Assembly (NCBI GenBank): GCA_001606155.1
Contig: LODT01000006.1
Location: forward strand, 1-64,000
Reading direction: 5' to 3'
DNA: 64,000 nt
Source of the DNA: Tieghemostelium lacteum
Lineage: Eukaryota > Evosea > Eumycetozoa > Dictyosteliales > Raperosteliaceae
Every line of letters starts with the position of its first letter. The first letter of the stretch is position 1. The notes beneath the pieces are model-generated. The model saw only the letters and a list, made by a program, of their open reading frames with translations, was not told the DNA's origin and searched no databases. The position numbers and the translations under genes are program-made. Below are positions 1 to 10,520 of this stretch, one piece after another.

Positions 1-40
1 CCCTCAGTTAACCTCACCTAACCTACCCTACCCACCTAAG
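1..40. repeat. C-rich telomere-like sequence at the window's left edge
   Basis: The first 40 bases are irregular CCTAACC, CCTACCC and CCTCACC words. On the other strand these read as TAGGG, TTAGG and GTGAGG words, like a heterogeneous telomeric repeat. The C-rich strand runs 5' to 3' from the left edge, which is the orientation expected if the chromosome end lies to the left. The stretch is too short and degenerate to call a functional telomere. Confidence 0.4.
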
Positions 41-170
41 TATTTGCTTACCGACTAGAGTTACAGAGAATTTACCTTCTTCTTTCTCCATACGCTTGTA
101 GAATACCATCAATTACTTATATTACTCCTATGTATGCTAACCTACCCAATACGTGCATAGAAAACCATCA

Positions 171-935
171 ATAACCTTCAACAACCTTCCAACAACTTTT
201 AGCAGCATTCATTAACCTTCAATAACCTTCATTAACCTTCATTAACATTAATTAACCTTCATCAACCTTAATTAACCTTCAATAACACTCATCAACCTTC
301 ATCAACCTTCATCAACCTTCAATAACACTCATCAACCTTCATTAACCTTCAATAACCTTCAATAACCTTCAATAACCTTCAATAACCTTCAATAACCTTC
401 AATAACCTTCAACAACCTTCATTAACCTTCATTAACCTTCATTAACCTTCAATAACCTTCATTAACCTTCATTAACCTTCAATAACCTTCAATAACCTTC
501 ATTAACCTTCAATAACCTTCAATAACCTTCAATAACCTTCAATAACCTTCAGCAACCTTCAGCAACCTTCAATAACCTTCATTAACCTTCAAAACCTTCA
601 ATAACCTTCAATAACCTTCATTAACCTTCATTAACCTTCAATAACCTTCAATAACTTTCTATAACCTTCAGCAACCTTCAGCAACCTTCAATAACCTTCA
701 TTAACCTTCAACCCTCAACAACCTTCATTAACCTTCAACAACCTTCAATAACCTTCATTAACCCTTAAAAACCTTCAAAAACCTTCAATAACCGTTAACA
801 AACTTCATTAACCTTCAATAACATTCAATAACCTTCAACAACCTTCAACAACCTTCATTAAGCTTCATTAACCTTCATTAACTTTCAATAACCTTAATTA
901 ACCTTCAATAACCTTCCAATAACCTCTAAAACTTT
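171..935. repeat. 10-base AACCTTC satellite (subtelomeric-like)
   Basis: About 75 near-tandem copies of a 10-base unit alternate between AATAACCTTC and ATTAACCTTC, with rarer AACAACCTTC and AGCAACCTTC variants. Occasional one-base slips produce 9- or 11-base units. The array decays at its right edge (900-1060) into looser AACA/CCAA words. The opposite strand reads GAAGGTTA, related to the G-rich words at the window edge. No open reading frame of interest runs through it. It looks like a subtelomeric satellite derived from or co-evolving with the telomere repeat; that is inference from sequence and position only. Confidence 0.85.
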
Positions 936-2234
936 CCAACATTCTCCAATACCATTTTCCAAAACCCTCCAACAATATCCAATACCTGTTAACAATCTTC
1001 AATACCTTCAAACATTACCTACACTGCCTATCATGCAATTAATTACAATCAGATTCAACCTAACCAAACCAACATTATCCAAGCTCATCAAAATATATTT
1101 GAAATCCTGCTACTGTTTCCCTAAAATAATATCACTGTTATTAAATATCAGTTAATATTAATGAATATTGAAATATTTTCATTAATATTAAATCATACTA
1201 TAATTCCAATAGCATTGGAACCTTGAGAAGTAAATGATATAGCATCACCACCATTTTTAGATCTTGAGTATTATGAAACTCATTGATTTGATAATCATAT
1301 AATTTAGTGAGATTGCAACAATATTAGATCGAATGTGTTTCTAGTTGAATTGTTGAATTCAATCTCTGCTGTATTCTACTGATGATTCCCATAATTACAA
1401 GATCGAAGAAAATGAGAAATTGATAGCCTATTCTATCAAATCCAATAATCATTAACACCATGGCAATATAATCTTTCAACCAACATATCTATTGATGATA
1501 GATGAAATGTAAAGTTATTCAAATGCCTTTCAAACGCACCACCATCATAATGTTAACATTATCATTCACAACTTTTAATTGAACGAATACTGAGTTTGAT
1601 CTTAAATTCAACTTAATGTATATTCCAACTATCTGCTGGAAATATGGCATAGATTGTAACAATAGTATAAATATACCAATCCCAGTTCAGTGATAATTGA
1701 ACAAACCTACTGAATTTGACCATATTCATCCAAACTAATCTCTATTCTCTTTTCTACACTTCTTCACTTCTGTCACTAATAATTCTTGAATTCTTATTTC
1801 TCTTCTTCTAATTCATTATGTGGTTATCTGCTGTTGTTGTGTTGAAATTGAAATGTTGCTGTTATTTAATATCAATCAATATTAATGAATATATTCTATA
1901 TTCTAGTACCAATCAACGCTATTGACATCACCATTAAAGGTGGTGTAGAAATTTCATGTTAAGTCAATTGTTACTTTCAAGAGTAATTGTATGATAACTA
2001 ATGAAAAGAAAGATAAGATGCTTATGGTAGAGGTTGAATTACCAAATCAGATGAGTAATTACATTGGCAGTGCGTACCGATATTTAAATATCCATATCAC
2101 AATAAAAAAGTAACAAAAAAAAAAAATTATATGATATTTTAAAAAATTAAATGGGTTACATTTCATTGAGTTAATTATAGAATTCTATTTAAACATTCTA
2201 ACTCACAATATATTAATTATAATATATTTTTATA
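936..2234. other. Gene-poor stretch with degenerate remnants
   Basis: I see no intact gene in these 1.3 kb. Two diverged copies of a short repeat occur at about 1135-1260 and 1858-1945; both contain CTGTTATT, AATATC and the shared run AATATTAATGAATAT, followed by a CATCACCA-type word. Minus-strand frames show short protein-like stretches but are broken everywhere. This is best read as subtelomeric gene debris. Confidence 0.5.
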
Positions 2235-2480
2235 GTTTATTTAAAATGAAATTAAAATTTTTAAATCTTCTCCAAGGTTTCAATCATTTCAATACCTTCT
2301 TTCTTTAGTTAATTAAGAATTGGTAAATAAATTTCAGGAGTAACCGGACCAATCACACTTTGTTCTTTAATTACTTGATCCAAGATGAATTCTGATATTT
2401 AAAAGATTTATTACGTTATTTGTTTTTTATTTTCTAAATTGTATCTTACATTTCTATAAAAAGTTTTAGAATAATAATTA
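2235..2480 (-). pseudogene. 3' remnant of an unidentified host gene
   Basis: On the minus strand, an intron-like segment (GTAAG donor near 2447, TTTAAATATCAG acceptor near 2393) is followed by an open stretch containing VIGPVTPEIYLPILN. An in-frame stop follows at about 2311, and then a further protein-like stretch containing KKEGIEMIETLEKI ends at about 2262. This looks like the last exon of a decayed gene. I do not recognise the family. It lies just downstream of the F-box-like gene and is absent from the flank of that gene's second copy, so it is not part of the duplicated unit. Confidence 0.35.
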
Positions 2481-4310
2481 ACTCCTCATAAAGCTATTTG
2501 TCAAATCTCTCAAAGGTTGATACAATGTTATTGTCAATATTCAATAATAGATGCAACATCTAATATATATTATTTATACCATTTAATGCGCCAGTTGTGT
2601 TCTAATAATATTTTTAAGTTTAATTTTGTATGATACTATTGTATTTATTATTTATTTATATTTTGAGTGATTCGTGGATAATATCTACTATCCCTTATGC
2701 AAAATTTACTTGACATGTCTTGGACGAAAGAAAGATTAAGTGTTGGATTGTTTTCTATCATCTGCTCAACAGTTTCTGCAGTGACAAAGTCAATATCCAA
2801 ATTCAAAGATTTAAGTGATTTACTAGACTTGATCAACTCTGCAAAATCAATGATAAACTGTTGAGGTGGTTCTTTTTTACAAGAACACCATGTGTCAACA
2901 TGTGATATCGATAGAGCAGTCAGAGTCTTGTGATTCCTCAACAACTCTTTACACTTGTTCCACAAGTCATGAGAATACTCGTGAGGTGGTACAGTTGCTT
3001 TACAATTAGAATGTAAATAGAAATTACAAAACAGATATCTATCTTCTTTGTAATCTTTTTCTAATGCATCATAGAACTCTGTTGGGAAAGTCCAGTGTTC
3101 TTTTATATCGTCATTTTCCGGACACAGATTCTTCTCATGAGAATGTTTTATATTGTCAATATTAATATTATTTACTGGTGTGTATCTGGATCTTCTGGGA
3201 GGTGCTTTACCATTATATCTATCATAGCTCTTGTAGAATGAAAATAGTTGATGAAATTGCAGTGTTATATCCAGAGTGTGGAGATTAGGCGCTTGAAGTA
3301 GCCTATAAAGAGCCATCAGTGGTATTGGTTGATTGAATATCCTTACAGACTGATATCGTTGATTATGTATTGATATACTATGACAAATATCAAAATATTC
3401 ATTCTTTGAATCAGAATCCCCCAGTGACTTTATAGCGAGTTCCAATGGATCAAGGAATAGAATGGCAACAGTAAAGTCGCTGTAATGTATTGGTGGACAC
3501 AGAGTTCTTACATCAGAAGTCACTTCCAAGTAATTAGTTTCAAAATTTTTTTCAGTCATTGCATCCTCTCTATTCCTCCCAGAGTCATTATCATATTCAT
3601 CATCATCACTCCATGATTCAATGTCATTTTCGTCCAAATGAAATTTGAAATTATACTTGATACCTGGAATCTGCAGTTCATTAACATATCTAACCAGAAA
3701 CCAGTTGATATAGGGATCCGATACACAATATATTGTTATGGTCTCTAACGACAGTTTTCCAGCATCATTATTGTTGTTGTTATTACAATGTTCTCTATAT
3801 TGTTTGAATGCAGAGACAAACATTTTGAGATCCCCAAGTCTGACTTTTAGGTGTTGGATGTGGTGAAAGTGTGATACCAGCCTATATGGGTTAGTAATAG
3901 TGAGGTCAAAAGAGAGGTTCCATCGATAACTTTTAAAAATAAAGCTATTTGTAAATAAATGTTCAAGTTTTAGTACTCTTGATAGAACAATATCTCTACA
4001 AATTCTAAACCAATTCCAACAAACCAATGAAAATTGAATTGTAATAGTTGATAATTCTTCTTCTTGGTCATCTATTATTATCTCTTCATTGTATTCACTC
4101 AGTCTGTTGAATTCCAATTTTAAAATCTCTTTGCACAGATATAATGGCAGCAGTGTAATTACTTTCTCTTCTATTATATTGTGATGATATATTTTTAATT
4201 TTTTGTTATCACGGCTTTCCATTTCCTCTCTTTTCATAGTTATCTATTGGATGATTCAAAACGGAGATTTAAAAAAAATCATTGGATAAGAGGGATAAAA
4301 ATTTTCAGAT
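2449..4310. repeat. Segmental duplication, left copy
   Basis: Similarity to 17872-19775 starts at a shared ACATTTCTATAAAA just downstream of the gene. It continues through the whole coding region and ends about 70 bases upstream of the ATG, after a shared ATTTTCAGAT. The 3' flank is more diverged and holds small insertions. The coding part differs by a few in-frame indels in Asn and Asp runs. Confidence 0.85.
2648..4237 (-). CDS. F-box/LRR-like dictyostelid family protein, copy 1
   Basis: This is a single-exon gene of 529 residues. The N-terminal part (about residues 20-85) has an F-box-like pattern, with LPLYLCKEIL followed by a long Asn/Glu/Asp-rich loop and then FSLVCWNWFRICRDI. The rest is a Leu-rich, irregular solenoid-like region with repeated ITIYC, LTALSI and LKSLNLDI strands. 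Dictyostelids carry many such proteins; most are presumed SCF-type adaptors of unknown target. Copy 2 lies at 18118-19707 on the same strand, about 93% identical by eye, and identity runs a little beyond the gene at both ends. Function is inferred from fold pattern only. Confidence 0.75.
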   Translation of the reverse strand: MKREEMESRDNKKLKIYHHNIIEEKVITLLPLYLCKEILKLEFNRLSEYNEEIIIDDQEEELSTITIQFSLVCWNWFRICRDIVLSRVLKLEHLFTNSFIFKSYRWNLSFDLTITNPYRLVSHFHHIQHLKVRLGDLKMFVSAFKQYREHCNNNNNNDAGKLSLETITIYCVSDPYINWFLVRYVNELQIPGIKYNFKFHLDENDIESWSDDDEYDNDSGRNREDAMTEKNFETNYLEVTSDVRTLCPPIHYSDFTVAILFLDPLELAIKSLGDSDSKNEYFDICHSISIHNQRYQSVRIFNQPIPLMALYRLLQAPNLHTLDITLQFHQLFSFYKSYDRYNGKAPPRRSRYTPVNNINIDNIKHSHEKNLCPENDDIKEHWTFPTEFYDALEKDYKEDRYLFCNFYLHSNCKATVPPHEYSHDLWNKCKELLRNHKTLTALSISHVDTWCSCKKEPPQQFIIDFAELIKSSKSLKSLNLDIDFVTAETVEQMIENNPTLNLSFVQDMSSKFCIRDSRYYPRITQNINK

Positions 4311-4319
4311 TCTGACAAA

Positions 4320-5040
4320 AATTATTTAGATGAACAGTTGTAAAGAGTTTAATAGTCTATTGAATATAAATATCAAGTGGAGATTGATATGTAGATGGAA
4401 ATGTTGTATAGTAGAAATCAAAGATAGAGACTTATTAGACAATAATTTCTTTTTTGTTGCACTATTTGTGTGAATATAAAAGGATATATTAAAAATAAGT
4501 GTTGATGTTGATTTGTGTAGTATAACTTTTCCATTGGTATTTAGTGCAAATTGAATACATTCAATTACCATGTCTACTGTTATTTGCCCCAGAAGAAGAG
4601 GTGAATAAATAGTTCTTTCCAGACTCTGTTCTAAATAGATTATTCAAAATTCTAAATGTGCCTAATTCTTTTGGTATACTGAGTGAGTTGGTGAGAATTT
4701 TAAATAGATTTCTCATAGAATATGAAATTTAAATCTTTAATTAATTCTAATTTTAACTTTTCATGTTTATGTTGTTGATTTGAAATATAATTAATATTAG
4801 TACCCCAACTTATTTGAGAGAAAAAGTTGTTAATAACATTCTACCAAAAGGTGAGAAATTCAGCTCCCGTAATGTGTGAAGGAATTTCTCTACCTAATAG
4901 AAATATTCTAGATTCATTAACATTGTTATAACTAGAAGTAATATTAGATAGAATCAATAACCTTTGGCACGTCAATGAAATATATAACCGTTCTATTCCT
5001 GGAAATCTGTTATTTTTCATTATCTACAGCATAGACATAA
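4320..5040 (-). pseudogene. Decayed host gene (family not identified)
   Basis: The minus strand holds at least three protein-like segments in different frames, interrupted by stops. The first begins with an ATG near 5021 and contains RFPGIERLYISLTC and GREIPSHITGAEFL. The second contains KLELIKDLNFIFYEKS. The third contains SLSIPKELGTFRILNNLF. The last piece (4326-4571) contains MVIECIQFALNTNGKV. The wording resembles dictyostelid F-box or ankyrin-type repeat proteins, but I cannot place it. The order of the pieces is consistent with one collapsed gene transcribed leftwards. Confidence 0.45.
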
Positions 5041-5095
5041 GAGTATCAATGTGGGTATATCTGGCAAAAAAACTAAAGTAATATTAAAAAAGAAG

Positions 5096-6648
5096 TTAAA
5101 TTTGAATTGGTTTTATTGTGGAGTCAGGGAATAATTTCATATAATCATGTTGGCAATATGGAAAACCATTTTTTTCAAAATATAAAGAACCAACTAAAGG
5201 TAATTGACACTCTTTACAAACAAAATGATCAGGGTGCCACTTTTTACCCATAGCATTTACACATCTATACATTACATTATTATTACATCCTGGACAAACT
5301 GGACAGAAATCGCCAAAACATAGTTCACAAAGATATTTTGGCATATTACTATTACTGTGTTTAAGTGAATTGTTATTAGATTTCTGTTGGTTTAAAGTTG
5401 AAGGGTGAGGTGGTGGAAGTCCTCTTGGTGAAGAAGATGGTGAAGTTGAAAGTGTTACAAAATTATTACAAGAATTGTTATTGTTAATATTATTATTATT
5501 TGTATTGAATAAAGGAGGTGTTGTGGATGTAGAATTAGAATTAAAACCAGAGTTTACAAAGTTATCGACTTGTCTATAAAATGTTTTTGTACCCAACTCA
5601 ATAGAGCATTTGAAACATTTAAAACATTCACGATGAAAGTGATTACCATGAGCTACAACTACATGACCAGTGATGGGTAAACTACATGAAAGGCAAAATG
5701 AAGGTCTAGATTTTTTGGTGGCAGCAATTTGGTTAATTATATTAGTAACCTTATCTGAACTAGTTGATTTTGCCAATGGTTTCTTCTGAGTTTTACCATT
5801 TGGTGATTGGCTAATGGAATCAACTGTCAAACTAGTTACTGATGCTGTTGGTCCAATGATTGATCCCAATGGTATAGAACTTGATAAATTATTTGGATTA
5901 CTAGTATTTAATGAATTTGATCTTGTTTGTGTTATAGTTGGTGATGGTGATGATGATGATGATGATGTTTTTGAATCTATCTGTTCAGTAGTTGTTGTTG
6001 TTGTTGATATAGTATTTGAATCTATATATATAATGGGATTATCTTCAGTTGATGGTTTTATAATTAGTTCATCATTACTTGGTCTGCCATTATACAAAAG
6101 TGAGTCTATACTTGGACTACTATGAATTCCACTATTAATACTATCTAAACTATTCATACTACCACCATATTTACTGCTTTGAAAAGATGGCATTTTCTCT
6201 AGTTTGGTGGAAAGTCTAGTTTGAATCTTATTAGACTCCCTAATTGTATCATTTAATAAATCCAATGTAGATGATTGGTTCATTTCTTTTAGATTAGGCG
6301 GATTTTCTTGTGGCTTTTGTTGTTGTTTGGTAGAGACAGAGTTTACTTTTGTTGAAGTTGAAGTTGAAGTTGTACTCGTACTCGTTTTTGGTTGAGTTGA
6401 AGTTATAAGTTGATTATTACTTTTACTTTTAGATTTAGTAATAGATATATAATTTTGATTTGTTTCGATAGTAGATTTATCTCCTTCATCATCACCTTGG
6501 AATTGTAGTGGATTCTTGGTGTGATCAATGTGTTCATCTAAATTATCGATATTTTGTATTGTCTTTTTAGAATGAAATCTTGATATTAACTCTGAGCTAG
6601 AAGATGAACTAGAACTTGATGAGTCTAGTGAATTCGTATTAATGTTAT

Positions 6649-6681
<33 letters not shown>

Positions 6682-8087
6682 CTGAAGAAAAATTTTGTAG
6701 GGTAGTATTTGATTGAATGTTAGGGAGTGAAGATGGTGGAGTACTATTATTACTATCTGGAGAGGAATTTGGGTGACTAAACAATATATTTGAAACATTT
6801 AACATTGCATTACCTTTAGTGTAAGGTGCAATTTTAATAGTTGAAGCTTTTCCAGCAGGAATAGAAAGTTGTTGGTGTAAGGAGGATAATTGTGGTGAAG
6901 AGTTTGGAGATGATGATGAGTGTAAAATATTATTTTGGGAACCTATAGAACTAGAAGGTGAACCAGCACCAGCACTACTAGTAATGTCACTACTACTGCC
7001 ATTGATTAGATTAAATGGGTTATTTTGAGATTGAGGGTTTCTCTTGTATTGTATCAATTGTAGGAACATTACAACTGGTTGTGGTACATGACCTTCGACA
7101 ATCCACTCACCAGTTGAATACTTGCTAGCAAGGAAATGTCTTGTCCATTTAAAAGTAAATTCTTTACGAGTGGTAGTGTATTCTTTTTCAGGCTCGTCCC
7201 AAAAGTATTTAATGTCAGGTTTTACGGAATCTTTTTGATACCAATCCAAATAAACACCATTAAAACGTCCCCAACCTAAAGTTTGATTAGAGGTTGAAGA
7301 TTTTAACCATTCACCATCCCAATGATAGTCAATTTTCTCATCAGATAGAGTACTATCAGTTGACAATGTACCAATTGCTGAATAATTCCATTCCTCATCT
7401 GATAGTGATGTCTTTATAATTCCACCTTTTATATTATTTTTATAGAGTATCTTTAGTAACTGTTTACGATCTGCTTCATCTAAAAATGATTCTGATAAAT
7501 CATCACTGTGTACTAAACCATCAATTTTAACAACCCAATCTGCTATGATTGATATAGATTCACCATGTAGTACAAATTTTATATTTCCAGCTGCTTCTAA
7601 TTGAAATCCGATTGTACTCTGAAATTGACCTGCATCCTTTTGAATTAAAGTTATAGCTTTTATATCTGTTAATTGTAAATTTTCAATTGGATTCGATAGC
7701 TATTTTGGTCAATATTGGGGAAAAAAAAAAAACAACAGTCAGTAATAGTATAACAGTTTTCGTTTTTCTAAAACATACTTTTTCAGAAGAATTATAATAT
7801 TGTAAATGTGTTCTTGTTAAGACAAACCAATATTTTTTTCTATATTTAAATATCCCAACACCTCCAAGTTTATATAGATTTCCACTTTTATATTCCATTG
7901 TTTCTGATATTAGTGAAATAGATTGTGCTGTGTTATTTGAATATTGTTGTTGTTGTTGTTGTTGGTGAGTATTATTACTAAAAGATGATAATGATAATTC
8001 CTGAAGTGACCTAGATAATGGTTGATTTTTGGTCACTTTATTCTGATGGAAATTATTTATTGAAATGAATTTTCTTAATAGCTTCAA
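5096..8087 (-). CDS. PH domain and LIM domain protein
   Basis: Two exons, 8087-7779 and 7699-5096 (donor GTATGT, acceptor AATAG, phase 0), give 970 residues. The splice restores a pleckstrin-homology domain at about residues 65-170: SGNLYKLGGVG and KKYWFVLT lie before the intron, and GFQLEAAG and ADWVVK after it. A Trp-rich segment (about 220-310, HWDGEWLKSS, GVYLDWYQK) follows, then about 450 residues of Ser/Thr/Asn/Gln low complexity. Two LIM domains close the protein: LIM1 from CLSCSLPITGH (about 769) and LIM2 with KKWHPDHFVCKEC (about 902-960). In LIM1 the spacing of zinc ligands is normal up to CFKCFKC, but the last C-x2-C (YLCELC) comes about 70 residues late. A membrane-binding, actin- or signalling-scaffold role is inferred from PH plus LIM. 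Confidence 0.85.
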
Positions 8088-9017
8088 TTGATGTTTGATA
8101 TTGATTCCTATTTTTCAAAAAGTGATTGAATGTTATTTTTTTTAATTTATAAAAAAAAATAACAATCCAATTATACGATCAAATAAATCGTACAACAACA
8201 GGTAAAATTGTAAATTAGTTTCAAAATTGGAATGAATTTAAAAATAATATTATAACAGAATAAATGTTGTTATTGTGATAATGATGAAAATGTGGTTTTT
8301 CTATAGTTTGTTGCCAGAAATATAAAAATTGACAATAATATAAATGATGATAATAATTGTATGTTTTTTTTTTCTTTCTAAATTATTATTATTATCAATT
8401 GTTACTGATCATTTGATTTTGATGAAAAAAAGATATACAATTGTGACACCCACATTCAAAACCACCCCACCCCACCCCACCACCAAAGGGGAGATTTTGA
8501 ATGAAAAACCTAAAAATAATAATGATAACTTACAGCGCTTTTGTGTATGTGTCAAAATCAAATGAAAATGATAATTCACAATCTTATTTCATTCCAAATC
8601 TTTTTTTTCAATCCAAAATGATGTTTATGAAAAAATTTTAAAAAAAATATAACGGCTTTCTAGATTGTCTTACTTTTTCTAATAAAGAATACCAATATCA
8701 AAAGTTCTGATGGAAGTTGTTAAATTATTATTATTTTAAAATTAATTTTATTTTAATTACAATTATTATTAAAAATATAAATATATAATGTATTATTACA
8801 ATAATATGATGTTACAGAATGATTGATGTTGCAAAAAAAGAAGGAAAATTTAAAAAAAAAATCAAATGGTTTAGATAATATCTGAAATATCGATATTTTT
8901 TTTTATATAAAAATTCAAGATGATAATATAAACAAAACTTTTTATAAGACAATACTAGTTTGTTAGTTAGAATTTATATTAAAAATTTTTTTTTTTTTAA
9001 TTAAATCATAGAAGATA
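8088..9017. other. Divergent intergenic region
   Basis: This 930-base AT-rich spacer lies between the PH-LIM gene (leftward) and the PTAR1-like gene (rightward). It holds several T and A runs, and a TATA-like plus oligo-T block at about 8938-9000 just before the rightward ATG, the usual arrangement of dictyostelid start sites. The one striking element is the C-rich inverted repeat listed separately. Confidence 0.6.
8445..8503. promoter_or_regulatory. C-rich G-box-like element inside an inverted repeat
   Basis: CATTCAAAA at 8453-8461 is matched exactly by its reverse complement TTTTGAATG at 8495-8503. Between them lies CCACCCCACCCCACCCCACC followed by GGGG. An ACACCCAC word sits directly to the left. 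The opposite strand carries GGGG runs separated by single T. CA-rich/G-box elements of this look are bound by G-box binding factor in Dictyostelium developmental promoters; that reading is by analogy. It lies about 360 bases from the PH-LIM ATG and about 520 from the PTAR1-like ATG. Confidence 0.45.
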
Positions 9018-10420
9018 ATGAATGGGAAAGAACTACACCAACAATTAAATGAACTTTTTGAACAAAATCCCAACATGTAGGTAAATATTGGCAGTTAAAA
9101 AATTTTGTAACTTATTGCGCAATTTGAATTCAACATAATGCTTACAATCAAATATATAGAGATGAATTAGGTTTGATAAGTAGTAGAAATTCAGCATTTG
9201 ATAGTAATTCAGCATTTATCTTAGCAGAAAACAACACAAAGATTGGAATTTCATTTTCATGCATTACTGAACTGTATTCTTATTGCTTCAATCAATTTAA
9301 TATTGAAAGAAAAAAGTTTACATCTTCACACTCAGATCAGATATTAAACAAATCATTGGATCTATTAACTAGAACAATATTATTTATTAATGCTGAAAAT
9401 ATAACTGCTCTAAATATAAGGTAAGAATTAATATTTATAAATCACATAAAATAATCACATTCTTGAGAAAAACAAAAGATAAAATCTTAACACTGAAATC
9501 TATTTTTGAACCACCACTAATTATTGTGAAAAACTATGATTCTTTAAAGAAAACAATTAATTCTAAATGGATATAATGAGCATTTAAAAGAAATTAAATT
9601 ATTAAATTTAATATTTACTAAACATCCCAAGAGTGGTGATGCTTGGACACATAGAAGATGGGTACTTACAAACTATAAAGATTCCTTCCACAATAAGGGT
9701 AGCAATAGTGAAGAACAAACATCATTATCAATTCAAGATGAATTAAAAGTTTGTAAAAGAGTAGCTGAAATCTATCCAAAGAATTATTATGCATGGACTC
9801 ACAGATTTTATATTTTAAAAAATCAACCAAGAGATATAGTATGTATATTGTATTCAATATTCTCATAAATGAGACTACAGACTCACATTATGATTTATTA
9901 GTTATTAGATGATTTAAAAACTATAAAAGATTGGATAAATAGAAATATATCAGACTATTGCGGTTATCATCATAGATATTTAATAATTACAACTCTAATT
10001 CAAAATGATGAAAATCAAAATAATAATAATAATAATAATAACCAAACACAAAAAGAACAATCAATAGATTTATTAAGAAATGAAATTAAAATGATACAAG
10101 ATTTAATTGAATTTTATCCAGGACATGAATCACCATGGAACTATCTAAGAACATTGACAAGATATTATTGTACTTTGGATATAAAAGATAAAGAACAATT
10201 TCTCGCAGAACAATTTGTATTCACACAAAAGGTTATTCAAGATAGAGATTCATCATATTATGATAAACAAATATCCTATTGTTATAGATATCTTATAACA
10301 CTTATATATCAACTAGGATTTAGTCAAAGTGCAGAAGAAAAACATCAATTACTAAATAATTTAAAAAATCAAATTCCCAATCAAAGTGAATTTTGGGAAT
10401 ACTTGGAGAGTTCCAAATAA
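9018..10420 (+). CDS. ptar1: PTAR1-like protein prenyltransferase alpha-repeat protein
   Basis: Four exons, 9018-9076, 9160-9420, 9550-9838 and 9902-10420, join in phase to 375 residues. The spliced protein follows animal PTAR1 closely in order: NPNIDELGLI near the N-terminus, then ITALNIRKQLILNG, KSGDAWTHRRW, PKNYYAWTHRFYIL, a CGYHHRY motif and IEFYPGHESPW. These are prenyltransferase alpha-type helical repeats with the W-x-H-R core. PTAR1 is known as a partner of the Rab geranylgeranyl transferase beta subunit that modifies a SNARE (Ykt6); I infer the same role here. The first junction turns an in-frame stop (ATG TAG) into the conserved NPNID, which supports it strongly. A short Asn run precedes the last repeat. 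Confidence 0.9.
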
Positions 10421-10520
10421 ATAGTACAATAAACAAATGATTCTTGATTGAAATTTTTAAAATATTTATATATTATATGATATGAGGTATTACTACAATA
10501 CTTTATTAAATATAGATTGA

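Noticed and set aside
4326-4571. 81-codon minus-strand frame as a separate gene
   Set aside because: It fits as the last piece of the decayed gene at 4320-5040, in line with the other fragments.
5814-6125. Plus-strand open frame of 103 codons
   Set aside because: It is the mirror of Ser/Thr-rich low complexity in the PH-LIM gene; its Asp and Val runs come from reversed triplet repeats.
8344-8565. Plus-strand open frame in the intergenic spacer
   Set aside because: Composition is that of noncoding AT-rich DNA and it crosses the C-rich inverted repeat. No splice partners or family wording.
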